From Lacrimispora sphenoides (GTDB lineage Bacteria > Bacillota > Clostridia > Lachnospirales > Lachnospiraceae): a DNA stretch of 64,000 nucleotides. This document shows, piece after piece, positions 25,776 to 35,159 of this stretch. The stretch lies in NCBI RefSeq assembly GCF_900105215.1, contig NZ_FOIP01000001.1, forward strand, positions 992,001 through 1,056,000, read 5' to 3'. Position 1 is the first letter of the stretch. Each line of letters starts with the position of its first letter. The translations under genes and the position numbers were made by a program. A model generated the notes under the pieces. It was not told the DNA's origin. It made no database searches and worked only from the letters and a program-made list of their open reading frames with translations.

Positions 25776-26750
25776 TCACGCACTGTCCCCTACCTCTAGC
25801 TTTGTCGGGAGAAAAATTGTCATATTGTCCTTACGGCCTTCCTGGATCTGTTCCAGCAGAAGCTTGATCGCTGTCTGCCACACGATATCAGGAAACATCC
25901 GGACCTTGGTGTACGAGGGCCATTTGGATTCCAGGGTCTCAATGTCCTTATAGATGACCACAGCCACATCCTTTGGTACACGAAGACCTGCATCCTGAAA
26001 GGCTTCCAATGCCCCTTCCGCCACCTCTTCGCTTCCTAAGAGCACCGCTTCCGGCAGACGGCCTGACTGGATTGCCTGCTTTGCCAGATGATAACCGCTT
26101 TCCCTGCTGATATCGCCTATGTAAAAATTCCCTTCCTCATAAAAGCCTCTCTGCATAAAAGCTCCCCGGATTCCTTCCAGTCTCCGGTAACCGATTCTTA
26201 CCTGGCCTTCTTCATAAATTCCTCCGATATAGCCGACGCTGCAGTATTTTTTCTGATCCATAAGATAGTCCAGCATTTCATGGATTCCCTTATTAAAGTC
26301 CATGACAATGCTGTCATACTCATAATCCTTTGGATCCGAATTGATGAATACGATGGCAAAACTCTGCATACGCAGAAACTCCATCTCTTCCTCGGAAAAA
26401 ACACCGAAGGCCATGATACCGTCGTACTGTCCAGGTTGATTTTTATCCAGCCGTACAAACCGCACATCATTTTTACCTGACATGGACTTTACGATTAAGT
26501 CCAGGGAAGAAAGCCTGATGTTGGTCCGGTCTTTCCGGATAATATGCCAGTCAGCTACTCCTATGACAATTCCTCTTTCTTTCTGTGCATGACGCCTCCT
26601 GGGTGGGACATATTTTAACTCGTGGGCAATTCTGAATATCCTTTTTTTCACTTCCGGACTTACCACAATGGTATCATCCTGGTTTAATACCCTTGATACC
26701 GTTGCAATGGATACATCCGCAAGCTGCGAAATTTCTTTTATTGTAGCCAT
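25776..26750 (-). CDS. LacI-family transcriptional regulator
   Basis: A 324-residue repressor. The N-terminal helix-turn-helix reads MATIKEISQLADVSIATVS followed by RVLNQDD, and the C-terminal part is a periplasmic-binding-like sensor domain. It is co-oriented with and 48 bases upstream of phnD. LacI regulators usually sense sugars, so its link to a phosphonate-type importer is unusual and raises the possibility of a phosphorylated sugar or nucleoside ligand. Autoregulation is suggested by a palindrome beside its promoter. Confidence 0.93.
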   Translation of the reverse strand: MATIKEISQLADVSIATVSRVLNQDDTIVVSPEVKKRIFRIAHELKYVPPRRRHAQKERGIVIGVADWHIIRKDRTNIRLSSLDLIVKSMSGKNDVRFVRLDKNQPGQYDGIMAFGVFSEEEMEFLRMQSFAIVFINSDPKDYEYDSIVMDFNKGIHEMLDYLMDQKKYCSVGYIGGIYEEGQVRIGYRRLEGIRGAFMQRGFYEEGNFYIGDISRESGYHLAKQAIQSGRLPEAVLLGSEEVAEGALEAFQDAGLRVPKDVAVVIYKDIETLESKWPSYTKVRMFPDIVWQTAIKLLLEQIQEGRKDNMTIFLPTKLEVGDSA

Positions 26751-26777
26751 AATCTATATCCTCACCTTCCAATTTTC

Positions 26778-26806
26778 ATTATAATTGCAGTTTCTGTCAG
26801 CGTCAA
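26778..26806 (-). promoter_or_regulatory. Promoter of the lacI-phn operon
   Basis: On the minus strand TTGACG (26801-26806), a 17-base spacer and a perfect TATAAT (26778-26783), about 30 bases before the lacI start. Confidence 0.65.
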
Positions 26807-26813
26807 TAAGTAA

Positions 26814-26827
26814 AGTAAAATTTTACT
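26814..26827. promoter_or_regulatory. Candidate operator palindrome upstream of lacI
   Basis: AGTAAAATTTTACT is a perfect 14-base palindrome just upstream of the -35 box. An outer pair AAGTAAA (26808-26814) and TTTACTT (26833-26839) extends the symmetry on a slightly shifted centre. Most LacI-family operators have a central CG, which is missing here, so the binding protein is uncertain. Confidence 0.4.
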
Positions 26828-26860
26828 AAATTTTTACTTGGTTTTGATCCGGGATTCACA

Positions 26861-26890
26861 AAAAGGATGTCTGGCTTGAGACATCCTTTT
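26861..26890. terminator. Terminator after topB
   Basis: AAAAGGATGTCT, loop GGCTTG, AGACATCCTTTT: a 12-base perfect stem with A and T runs on both sides, so it can work in both directions. On the minus strand it ends topB. Confidence 0.8.
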
Positions 26891-26910
26891 CCTATATCAC
26901 ATGATCCGTT

Positions 26911-26940
26911 GTCACGGCCTCCCTTTATCCAGGCCGTGAC
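26911..26940. repeat. GC-rich hairpin downstream of topB
   Basis: GTCACGGCCT and AGGCCGTGAC are perfect 10-base arms with a 10-base loop, between the topB stop and its terminator. No T run follows. It may protect the 3' end of the message. Confidence 0.6.
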
Positions 26941-26960
26941 CAGGACTTTCAACGAAGAGG

Positions 26961-29165
26961 TTAATCCTCTTTACCTCCCAGATTCAGCTTTGCAAAAGCG
27001 TCTGCAAAGGCTGAATTAATGGGCATATCCCCTTCCTTTTTCTGCTGGTTTATATACTTTGCCACATCTTTTTTGGATACCCCGGCGCCTTCCTTTGCAC
27101 GCCGTTCCTTAAAGGAAGAAAGCTTTTCCTTGTAGCCGCATTTGCAAACAAAGATTTGTCCGTCCCCTTTCCCCCTAAGCTCCAGCTTCTTATGGCAGAC
27201 CGGGCATCTTGCATTACTGGTTCTGGAAACTGTCTCCCGGTGCCCGCACTCCCTGTCCTGGCAGACCAGCATCTCGCTGTTTTTTCCTTTGACTGCCAGC
27301 ATCCGCTTGCCGCAGTCCGGGCATTTGTGATTGGTCAGGTTATCATGGTTAAAGCTGCCTTCTCCGGCCCTGATCTGATGGATCAACTCCCCGGAATACT
27401 GCCTGATATCCTTCATAAACGCGGCCCGTTTTAATTTTCCCCCGGCAATTTCAGAAAGCCTCATCTCCCATTCCGCTGTCAGCTCCGGTTTCTTTAGATC
27501 CTCCGGTACAAGGGTAAGCAGCTGTTTGGCCTTGGAGGTCAAATAAATGTCCTTTCCGCGCCGTTCCAGAAGAAAGCCGGAAAACAGCTTTTCAATGATA
27601 TCTGCCCTTGTGGCCACGGTCCCAAGTCCCCCTGTTTCTCCCAGGGTCCTTGCCATGTCACGGTCTTTTGTTTCCATATAAGATACCGGATTTTCCATGG
27701 CGGTAAGAAGGGTTGCTTCCTGAAAGGGTGACGGTGGCTTTGTCTTTCCTTCGGTCATAGCAACCGTCAGCTTAGCAAGCCGGTCCCCCTTTTTCATAAC
27801 AGGAAGATTCTGTTCCTTTAATTCCTGTTCCTCGTCTTCCTCATCCTGGGTTTCATAAACTTCCTTCCAGCCCAGTGCCTTTACGGTCTTTCCTCTGGCT
27901 GCCAGAGTTTCTCCCCCTAAATCCAGGGTAATCTCTGTCTGTTCATATTCAAAAGGAGGATACAGTACCGCCAGGAATCTGCGGACCACCAGATCATAGA
28001 TTTTCCGCTCATCAATGGTCATGTGGTCCAGCTGAACAAACTGTTCCGTAGGAATGATGGCATGGTGATCCGTCACCTTCTTGTCGTTCACAAAGGAAGG
28101 AGCTGCCTGGATCCTCTGGATCACCAGCCTTCCGGCCAGCTTCCGGTATGGCCCAACGCCGCAGGCCTCCAGCCTTTCCTTAATGGATGGAACGATATCC
28201 GAGCTTAGATACCTGGAATCTGTTCTGGGGTAAGTAAGGACCTTGTGGTTTTCATAAAGCCTCTGCATGATATTTAACGTCTCTTTTGCAGAATAGTTAA
28301 ACCTTCGGTTGGCTTCCCTCTGCAGTTCCGTCAGATCATAAAGCTGGGGAGATTCCTTCTTCTTCGGAACACTTTTCACCTCTGTGACCACTCCCTCGCC
28401 CTGGGCTTTCATTTTACCTAAAAGGGCTTCCACCCGGTCCTTGTCAAAGGAACGGAAACTCTTTGACTTCTCATCCCGCCAGGTAAAGGAAAGTGCCGGG
28501 TTCGTACATTTGGCCGTAATGCCGTAGAAAGGTTTGGGAACAAAATTTTTGATCTCCTCTTCTCTCCTTGCGATGATGGCAAGGGTAGGAGTCTGCACAC
28601 GGCCGCAGCTTAAGCTGGCGTTGTATTTGCAGGTCAGCGCCCTGGTGGCATTGATACCTACCAGCCAGTCCGCTTCGGCACGGCACATGGCGGCATCGTA
28701 CAGGTTATCGTAATCATGGCCATTTTTTAACTTTGCAAAGCCTTCCTTAATGGCCTTGTCCGTAACAGAAGAGATCCAGAGCCTTTTTATCGGCTTCTTA
28801 TTCCCCGCCTTTTCCAGGATCAGCCTGGCTACAAGCTCCCCTTCCCGTCCGGCATCAGTGGCAATGATGATTTCTCCCACATCTGCCCGGTGGATCTGGG
28901 ATTTTACCACACGGTACTGCTTTCCTGTCTGTTTGATGACTTCAAGCCGGAACTGGTCCGGCATCATGGGAAGATCCTCTATCTTCCATTCCTTATATTT
29001 GGGATCATAATCTTCAGGATCAGCCAATGTGACCAGATGACCAAGTCCCCAGGTGACCAAATAATTCCCCCCTTCGATTACTCCATTGTTGTTCTTATTG
29101 CAGTGAAGGACCCGGGCAATGTCCCTGGCCACTGACGGTTTTTCCGCTATGATTAAAGCTTTCAT
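26961..29165 (-). CDS. topB: DNA topoisomerase III
   Basis: Type IA topoisomerase that decatenates DNA through a single-strand break, 734 residues. The Toprim domain starts KALIIAEKPSVARDIARVL and contains DAGREGE. The catalytic tyrosine is Y312 in LTYPRTDSRYL. The C-terminus has zinc-ribbon motifs (CPDCGKRM, CQDRECGH, CPVCHKKLELRG, CKCGYKEK) found in many Firmicute TopB-like enzymes. Chromosomal copies and plasmid or ICE copies of this family look alike; nothing around it suggests a mobile element. Confidence 0.94.
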   Translation of the reverse strand: MKALIIAEKPSVARDIARVLHCNKNNNGVIEGGNYLVTWGLGHLVTLADPEDYDPKYKEWKIEDLPMMPDQFRLEVIKQTGKQYRVVKSQIHRADVGEIIIATDAGREGELVARLILEKAGNKKPIKRLWISSVTDKAIKEGFAKLKNGHDYDNLYDAAMCRAEADWLVGINATRALTCKYNASLSCGRVQTPTLAIIARREEEIKNFVPKPFYGITAKCTNPALSFTWRDEKSKSFRSFDKDRVEALLGKMKAQGEGVVTEVKSVPKKKESPQLYDLTELQREANRRFNYSAKETLNIMQRLYENHKVLTYPRTDSRYLSSDIVPSIKERLEACGVGPYRKLAGRLVIQRIQAAPSFVNDKKVTDHHAIIPTEQFVQLDHMTIDERKIYDLVVRRFLAVLYPPFEYEQTEITLDLGGETLAARGKTVKALGWKEVYETQDEEDEEQELKEQNLPVMKKGDRLAKLTVAMTEGKTKPPSPFQEATLLTAMENPVSYMETKDRDMARTLGETGGLGTVATRADIIEKLFSGFLLERRGKDIYLTSKAKQLLTLVPEDLKKPELTAEWEMRLSEIAGGKLKRAAFMKDIRQYSGELIHQIRAGEGSFNHDNLTNHKCPDCGKRMLAVKGKNSEMLVCQDRECGHRETVSRTSNARCPVCHKKLELRGKGDGQIFVCKCGYKEKLSSFKERRAKEGAGVSKKDVAKYINQQKKEGDMPINSAFADAFAKLNLGGKED

Positions 29166-29248
29166 GTAATTCCTCCAAACTCAAGTCTCTCCCAATTATA
29201 TCGTATTGTCCAGGTTATTACAACTTCTACATGATATCAGAGCGTGCC

Positions 29249-29288
29249 AAAAAAGCCGGCCCTGTCATGCGGTAACAGAAACGGCTTT
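29249..29288 (-). terminator. Terminator of the isomerase gene
   Basis: On the minus strand AAAGCCG pairs with CGGCTTT, with an inner CTGT/ACAG, followed by a run of six T. It is the only good terminator downstream of the isomerase stop at 29449. Confidence 0.6.
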
Positions 29289-29362
29289 ATTGGAGGAGTC
29301 ATGATCCCTCACGGGTCAATTGAAGGTATCATCAGAGGGTTCGTCTGATGTATAGAATATTC

Positions 29363-29392
29363 ACATGTAGTTAGTCGTAGCTAACTACATGT
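29363..29392. repeat. Perfect 12-base inverted repeat
   Basis: ACATGTAGTTAG and CTAACTACATGT flank TCGTAG. It lies 56 bases downstream of the isomerase stop. A smaller hairpin CATCAGA/TCTGATG lies at 29330-29350. No T run follows, so it is not a standard terminator. Function unknown. Confidence 0.7.
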
Positions 29393-29448
29393 ATATTAGC
29401 ATAAACTAATCTAAAATACAAGAGGTTTCTTGAAAAGATTTTTTATCT

Positions 29449-30324
29449 TCACGCTTCCTGCTGTTCCATGGCTTCAACAATTCCTTTTATATAATTTATA
29501 TCCGTCTTAAGCTTTTCTTCTGAACTGTCTGCAGAAGAAAAATCTTCAAATGTCACAAATCCATGATATCCAACCTCTTTTAGCGCCTGAAAACACCTTT
29601 CAAAATCTGCATGTCCTTCCATAAGAGGAGCCCATACGGGAACATACTTTTCTATTCCGTCCACATCTTTCTTTTCCCATTTGGCATTTTTTATGTGGAC
29701 CTGATCCAGATATGGCCCCAGGATTTCAAAAGCCATTTTGTATTCTTCAAAACCTTCATAAATTACATTTCCAGTATCATAAATCACGCCGATATAACGG
29801 GGATCAAACTGCGAAGCCAGACGATACGCTGCGCTTGCCGTCGGGGTAATGGTTCTCATATGCATCTCAAAAGCTACTTTAATATCATACTTTTTCGCCA
29901 GCACCTCAACCTGTTTAAAGCCCTCTGCCGCCTCCTCAAACAATTCGCCGTAAGTCCGCTTCCCGTCATAGGAAGGAGCATTGATCCTGATCCGTTTGCA
30001 GTCCATAGCTTTTGCTGCCGCCATACACCGTTCAATCTTGTCTGCGCTGTCAGTACTCTTTAAATAAGTAGCCAGTGCATGAATGCAAATGCCGTATTGA
30101 TCGGCAAGGGCTTTTATTTCTTCCGCTTTTTTATCAACGGTTTCTATGTCAATGGTACAATAATTATTTCTCCAATAAGAAGGCTTCTCCTTTAAAATTT
30201 CCGGATCTTCTGGTATATCTGTCACTCTCCAATCGACTCCGTCATATCCGAATTCCCTCATCTTTGATAATGCCTGCACCGGAGTCATATCCGGTACACT
30301 TACTGTAAATAATGAATATTTCAT
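29449..30324 (-). CDS. Sugar phosphate isomerase/epimerase family protein (TIM barrel)
   Basis: Xylose-isomerase-like TIM barrel of 291 residues. Family segments are MREFGYDGVDWRV at the start, KVAFEMHMRTITP mid-way, YIGVIYDTGNVIYEG (metal-binding Asp) and VHIKNAKW. The family includes sugar epimerases, inosose dehydratases and hydroxypyruvate isomerases, so the exact reaction is open. It is transcribed alone, divergent from a broken AraC gene that may have controlled it. Confidence 0.87.
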   Translation of the reverse strand: MKYSLFTVSVPDMTPVQALSKMREFGYDGVDWRVTDIPEDPEILKEKPSYWRNNYCTIDIETVDKKAEEIKALADQYGICIHALATYLKSTDSADKIERCMAAAKAMDCKRIRINAPSYDGKRTYGELFEEAAEGFKQVEVLAKKYDIKVAFEMHMRTITPTASAAYRLASQFDPRYIGVIYDTGNVIYEGFEEYKMAFEILGPYLDQVHIKNAKWEKKDVDGIEKYVPVWAPLMEGHADFERCFQALKEVGYHGFVTFEDFSSADSSEEKLKTDINYIKGIVEAMEQQEA

Positions 30325-30541
30325 TGTTTCCCCTTTTTTGTTGTCCTTTGATACCGCAACTGGCGGTATCAGTGTTCCCGCGGCTGTCCTGATCTGACCG
30401 CCCGCAATGTATCATTACTTGTATCATTACTCTCATGATATCACATAGAAGCTTTCATAATATTGGCTTTTATGCTGTCTTTATGCTATATTTATGTCAT
30501 ATTGTACTGAATCCCATGGATATATCAGGAGAGAACCTTTC

Positions 30542-31410
30542 ATGAACGAAATTACCATTCGATCCATTGAGCAGCTGCTCGTATCACATATCCGGACCTG
30601 CCGCAATGCAGAACGAACCCTTCATTTGCACAATAATGCGTACGAGCTCATGTTGTTTAAAAGCGGAAATGTAGATTATTTCATTAACAATGCCACTTAC
30701 CATCTGACGCCTGGCAGCCTGACCTTCATATGCCCCAATGATATTCACGGATTATTCATCAAGGACAATAATCCTTACGAAAGAATTCCGATCCACATCG
30801 AGGAAAACTATGCGGACAGCCTGTCAACACCGGTGACTGATCTTTTCCGTTGCTTCTATAACCGAAAACCGTAACGGATTTATCATCTGAGCAAAGAGCA
30901 GATGGAGGAGTATGAATATCACGCCGATGCCATTATAACGGCTCTGAATGATAAAAGCTTTGGCTATGATGTCCGGGTGAAAGCCAGCCTTTTGTCCATC
31001 CTTTTGCTGGCCAATGCAGCTGCCCGGTCCAATGACCGGTACTTCGGGGATATTTCTCCCAAAATCATCCGTGATACAATCAGCTTCGTAGATGCCAACC
31101 TGACAAAGGATATTCGGTTCAGACAATCGCTGATTTTGCTAACATCAGCCGTTCCAGACTAAGCCATTTATTTAAAGAATATACAGGAACTTCCCTTTGG
31201 AATTATATCATCACCAGACGAATACAGTATGCCCGCACACTTTTATTAAAGGGTACTTCCATCACCGCCACCTGTTATGAATGCGGTTTTAGGGATTATG
31301 CTCATTTCGTTAAAGTTTTCACCAGAATCAATGGCATTTCTCCCGGCAGATACTCCAGGATTATTTCGGCAGAAAAAAAAGAAGCTTCTTCTTCAAAGCT
31401 CCTTTTTTAA
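30542..31410 (+). pseudogene. Broken AraC-family regulator (one nonsense and one frameshift)
   Basis: Reads as one AraC protein in three parts. The cupin half MNEITIRSIEQLLVSHI runs to NRKP, where an in-frame TAA stands at 30872-30874. The same frame continues as RIYHLSKEQMEEYEYHAD to about DIRFRQ near 31125. A one-base loss then shifts the frame, and the helix-turn-helix part ADFANISRSRLSHLFKEY to YARTLLLKGTSITATCYEC and GISPGRYSR ends at TAA 31410. Neither broken piece could work alone as an activator. AGGAGAG precedes the ATG. Two separate lesions favour real decay, but sequencing error is possible. It is divergent from the isomerase gene. Confidence 0.85.
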
Positions 31411-31415
31411 GAACA

Positions 31416-31441
31416 GGAGCAAGGCATGAAGCCTCTGCTCC
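31416..31441. terminator. Terminator between the araC remnant and the MATE gene
   Basis: GGAGCAAGGC and GCCTCTGCTCC form an imperfect stem around ATGAA between two converging genes. T runs are short on both sides. Confidence 0.5.
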
Positions 31442-31461
31442 TTCTTATTACTATGTATGTT

Positions 31462-32850
31462 TTAATCTTCCTGCCCCAATACGATGTTATGGATCCACAC
31501 GCCCTTCTTCACCAACACAAAGCCAACGATGCATTTAATGATCTCCACCACCTGGCACATGAAATATAACGGTACGATGGGAATGCCAGTATACCGGCTT
31601 AAGGTATAGGCTACCGGAATGCTGACCACCCACATGAATACGCTGTCAAATAAAAATGTGATCATCGTCTTACCGCCGGAACGCAGGGTAAAATAAGCCA
31701 CATTCATAAACGCATTCATAGGCATGCACAAAGCCAGTATACGGATAAACTGGACAGCCAGGCTCCTGACCTCGTCCGTGGTGTTGTAGATCATGGGGAA
31801 CAGAGGGGCCGTGACCGCTAAAAGGGCACCCATAATCACACAAGAACCAACGGAAAATGCGATCAGCTTCGTGTCCGTTTCCCTGGCTTCCTCCATTTTT
31901 CCGGCTCCCAAAAGCTGTCCTACGATAATGGAGACCGCGCTTCCTAAGGCTAAGTAAACCACATTAAATACATTTCCTATGGTGGCGGATATATTAAGGC
32001 CTGCCACCGCAGTCAGTCCTCTCACAGAATAGCACTGCATCAGGGTAGCCACCCCCGCTGCCCAAAGGGCTTCATTTACGATGAGAGGTGTTCCTTTCAC
32101 AAAGATATTCCTCACAAGGCCTGCCGGTATATAAAAGCTTTTATAAGCTCCTGTAATAAACGGATTCTTTTTCTCATTTCTATGGGTCCAGGCAATTATA
32201 ATCGTTGCTTCTACAAATCTGGCCATAACGGTTGCAATTGCCGCCCCAACTACACCAAGTACCGGGGCTCCCAGCTTTCCAAAGATCAGGATATAGTTAA
32301 ATACAAGATTTACCAGGACTGCCACAATTCCGGCTTTCATGGGAACTATCGTTTCTCCGCATTCCCTCAAAGTACTGACATAAGCCTGCTCAATTGCAAA
32401 GGGTACCAAACCAATCAGCATGACCAGCATATACCGTCTTCCATGCATCAGCGCTGTCGCAAGCTCCGCATCATTCCCTTCTCCGTGGAGATACATGGCG
32501 ATCATATCCTCTCCAAAGAAGAAAAACACGGCCACCGCAACCACAGAAAGAAGCGCGCAGCAGATGATTTTAAACCGGAACGTATGACGCACTCCGTCAT
32601 GCCTTCCGCAGCCAAAGAACTGGGCGCCGAAAATACCTGCTCCCGATATGATTCCAAAAATACTGATGTTAAAGACAAAGATCAGCTGGTTCACAATTGC
32701 CACGCCGGACATCTGCTCTGTTCCAACCATGCCCACCATAATATTATCCAGCAGGCTGACAAAGTTGGTGATCCCGTTTTGAACCATAATGGGAATGGCG
32801 ATTGTCAGCACCATTCTGTAAAATGCCTTATTTCCGATGAATTTTTTCAT
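31462..32850 (-). CDS. MATE family efflux transporter
   Basis: Cation-coupled multidrug or metabolite exporter, 462 residues, with twelve predicted helices in two related halves (KAFYRMVLTIAIPIMVQNG opens the first; KGTPLIVNEALWAAGVATLM the second). The length is typical. GGAAG precedes the ATG. It is a single gene between terminators, with no neighbouring regulator that would tell its substrate. Confidence 0.92.
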   Translation of the reverse strand: MKKFIGNKAFYRMVLTIAIPIMVQNGITNFVSLLDNIMVGMVGTEQMSGVAIVNQLIFVFNISIFGIISGAGIFGAQFFGCGRHDGVRHTFRFKIICCALLSVVAVAVFFFFGEDMIAMYLHGEGNDAELATALMHGRRYMLVMLIGLVPFAIEQAYVSTLRECGETIVPMKAGIVAVLVNLVFNYILIFGKLGAPVLGVVGAAIATVMARFVEATIIIAWTHRNEKKNPFITGAYKSFYIPAGLVRNIFVKGTPLIVNEALWAAGVATLMQCYSVRGLTAVAGLNISATIGNVFNVVYLALGSAVSIIVGQLLGAGKMEEARETDTKLIAFSVGSCVIMGALLAVTAPLFPMIYNTTDEVRSLAVQFIRILALCMPMNAFMNVAYFTLRSGGKTMITFLFDSVFMWVVSIPVAYTLSRYTGIPIVPLYFMCQVVEIIKCIVGFVLVKKGVWIHNIVLGQED

Positions 32851-33015
32851 AAGTTCTTCCAGTAAAAGCGCGCTTTTCTGTTATACCTCCGTAACGTGGA
32901 TTTTCTGCCTTACGCAGAGTATCATAACTTTAATATGGAACAAGGCCTATGTCAACTAAATCTGCTTCTTTTACCCGGTTTTTTCGCTGAAAGGGAAAGA
33001 GGAAAATCAGCAGGC

Positions 33016-33037
33016 AAAAGCCGCTGTCCGGCGGCTT
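33016..33037 (-). terminator. Terminator of the galactofuranose-type importer operon
   Basis: On the minus strand AAGCCGC pairs with GCGGCTT around a 6-base loop, followed by TTTTGCC. It lies about 50 bases after the last permease stop. Confidence 0.7.
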
Positions 33038-33089
33038 CTATCCCGTCAGGCAGCGGCTGGCGCCTATCCATGTCTTTCTCTTTAGAAAC

Positions 33090-34103
33090 TCACTTCTCCT
33101 TTGCCTTGGCAAACAGGCTTTGAAGAAGAATAAAAAATGCCAGCAATGCCGCAATGGTGATCTTCGTCCACCAGGATGAAAGTGTCCCCTGGAAGGTGAT
33201 GAATGTCTCTATGGTTCCCTTTATTAAAACCCCAAACAGGCTTCCAAATACATTTCCCACACCTCCGGACAGCAATGTCCCACCGATAACCGCCGATGCG
33301 ATGGCTTCCATCTCAAAACCCTTGGCCTGCTCCACAAAGCCCGCACAGGTATTTAAACAGAATAAAAACCCGCCTAATGCACATAAGAAGCCGTTAATGA
33401 CATACACAAAAAGCTTCGTACGCTTTACATTTAACCCCATCATCAGTGCGGACTGCTCATTTCCGCCCACCGCGTAAATCGTCCGCCCGAACTTCGTATA
33501 TTTTAATACTACAAAGACCAGCACCAGTACCGCCAGAGCGATGATAACGCTTGGATAAAGAAAGGGATAGTTTACCACACCCTTTTTATTTACGGTTCCG
33601 CCAAGAAAGGTCAAATTGATTTTACTCTTCGCCCATTTTAAAAACAGCTCATTTTTTACACTGATCATTTCCTGACTGATGATGGCCGTCATGCCTCTGG
33701 CAAAGAACATTCCCGCCAGGGTCACGATAAATGGCTGTATTTTTAAGTAGGCAATAAAAAATCCCTGGACCAGGCCAAAGAAGATGCCCATGGCCAGAAC
33801 AGTCAAAAGGGCCGGAACAGCCCCGATTCCCTTAACTTCCATCATCCAGGCAAGCATCATGCAGGTAAGGGCCACCACAGATCCAACGGAAATATCAATC
33901 CCCCCAGTGATCATGACCATGGTCATGCCAGCCGCTATCACGATCAGGCCGGCATTGGAAATAAAAAGATTTAAAAATACCTGTGGCTTTGCAAAGCCTT
34001 TGCCATTAAAGATTATGATTCCGGCTATGTACATTGTCACGAAAAGGGCAATGGTGATCATAAGCAGGAATACTTTTCCATCTCTCTTTCCTTTGTTCTT
34101 CAT
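33090..34103 (-). CDS. yjfF: Galactofuranose-type sugar ABC permease (YjfF)
   Basis: CUT2-type permease of 337 residues with about nine to ten helices. The motifs GGIDISVGSVVALTCM and AIGGTLLSGGVGNVFGSLFGV are typical of RbsC-like permeases. The next gene upstream is its partner YtfT, and the stop and start are adjacent. It forms the membrane channel with that protein. Substrate named by similarity of the whole set to E. coli YtfQRT-YjfF. Confidence 0.88.
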   Translation of the reverse strand: MKNKGKRDGKVFLLMITIALFVTMYIAGIIIFNGKGFAKPQVFLNLFISNAGLIVIAAGMTMVMITGGIDISVGSVVALTCMMLAWMMEVKGIGAVPALLTVLAMGIFFGLVQGFFIAYLKIQPFIVTLAGMFFARGMTAIISQEMISVKNELFLKWAKSKINLTFLGGTVNKKGVVNYPFLYPSVIIALAVLVLVFVVLKYTKFGRTIYAVGGNEQSALMMGLNVKRTKLFVYVINGFLCALGGFLFCLNTCAGFVEQAKGFEMEAIASAVIGGTLLSGGVGNVFGSLFGVLIKGTIETFITFQGTLSSWWTKITIAALLAFFILLQSLFAKAKEK

Positions 34104-35159
34104 TTATGCCACCTTCTTTCCCGCTACATGGCCTGTTTGGAATCTTTTCGCCATTTTTTTAAGCTCCGTTGACTGAAGAGCAACGATGATCACCACGACA
34201 ATTGCCTTATAAACCGGAATCTGGTCCGGAGAGACCCCCATAGCATATAAGGTGGTGCTTAAGGCCTGAATGGTGTAAGCACCGATGACACTGCCAAGGA
34301 GGGAAAATTTACCGCCTCCCAGGCTGTTTCCCCCTAATGCTACCGCAAGGATCGCATCTAACTCCAGATTAAGCCCGATGTTGTTAGCGTCCGCCGAGTA
34401 GATTCTCGAAGATGCCACCAGGCCGGATACACCTGCGCAAAGTCCGCAGAATACATAGGACAGAAAGATGATCCCGGAAGACTTGATCCCCATGAGCCTG
34501 GAAGCCCTGGAGTTAATTCCTACCGTCTGGATATAAAGTCCCAACGTGGTTTTTTTAAGCAGAACATAGGTAAGGATCACCACTAGCAGCGCCACGAGTA
34601 CGGGAGTCGGAACAGGAATCCCGGGAATGCTGGCTCCCAGCATTTTATAGGACTCCACCCGGATGTAGGTAATCTGCCCTCTGGTGATCAGCTGTGCCAT
34701 ACCCCGCCCTGCCGTAAACAGGATCAAGGTCGCTACCATGGGCTGGATCTTCATCTTCGCCACCAGGAACCCATTAAAGCAGCCGCACAACATTCCAGCA
34801 AAAACGGCTGCCAATACACCTAATATATAGGGATTCTGAAACTCATTCACGGTCTGCAGTCCGCCTGCCAGGATATAGCAGCAGACGGCTCCGGCCACAG
34901 ACATGACCGCTCCCACGGAAATATCCGTCCCACCGGAGGCCGCCACAACCATGGTCATTCCCACAGACAGGATCACCAGATCACTGGCCCGGTTGATCAC
35001 ATCGATAATATATCCATATAAAACACCGTTTTTTAATGTCACCTGAAAAAAAGTAGGCGTTTTAATAAGGTTTGACAACAGCACCAGAACAAGGCAGAAC
35101 AGAGGCAGGAACAAGCGGGTTCCTGTTAGTTTTTTCACAAATATGATCAGCTTATTCAT
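34104..35159 (-). CDS. ytfT: Galactofuranose-type sugar ABC permease (YtfT)
   Basis: CUT2-type permease of 351 residues, starting MNKLIIFVKKLTGTRLFLPL, with GGTDISVGAVMSVAGA and VALGGNSLGGGKFSLLGSVIG as conserved segments. ATG 35159 is chosen because GGAGGTGCGGG precedes it; the upstream in-frame ATG at 35177 has none. It overlaps the ytfR stop by eight bases, so translation is coupled. Confidence 0.88.
   Translation of the reverse strand: MNKLIIFVKKLTGTRLFLPLFCLVLVLLSNLIKTPTFFQVTLKNGVLYGYIIDVINRASDLVILSVGMTMVVAASGGTDISVGAVMSVAGAVCCYILAGGLQTVNEFQNPYILGVLAAVFAGMLCGCFNGFLVAKMKIQPMVATLILFTAGRGMAQLITRGQITYIRVESYKMLGASIPGIPVPTPVLVALLVVILTYVLLKKTTLGLYIQTVGINSRASRLMGIKSSGIIFLSYVFCGLCAGVSGLVASSRIYSADANNIGLNLELDAILAVALGGNSLGGGKFSLLGSVIGAYTIQALSTTLYAMGVSPDQIPVYKAIVVVIIVALQSTELKKMAKRFQTGHVAGKKVA

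Noticed and set aside
30902..31162. Independent 86-residue gene
   Set aside because: It is the middle part of the broken AraC gene, in the same frame as the first part.
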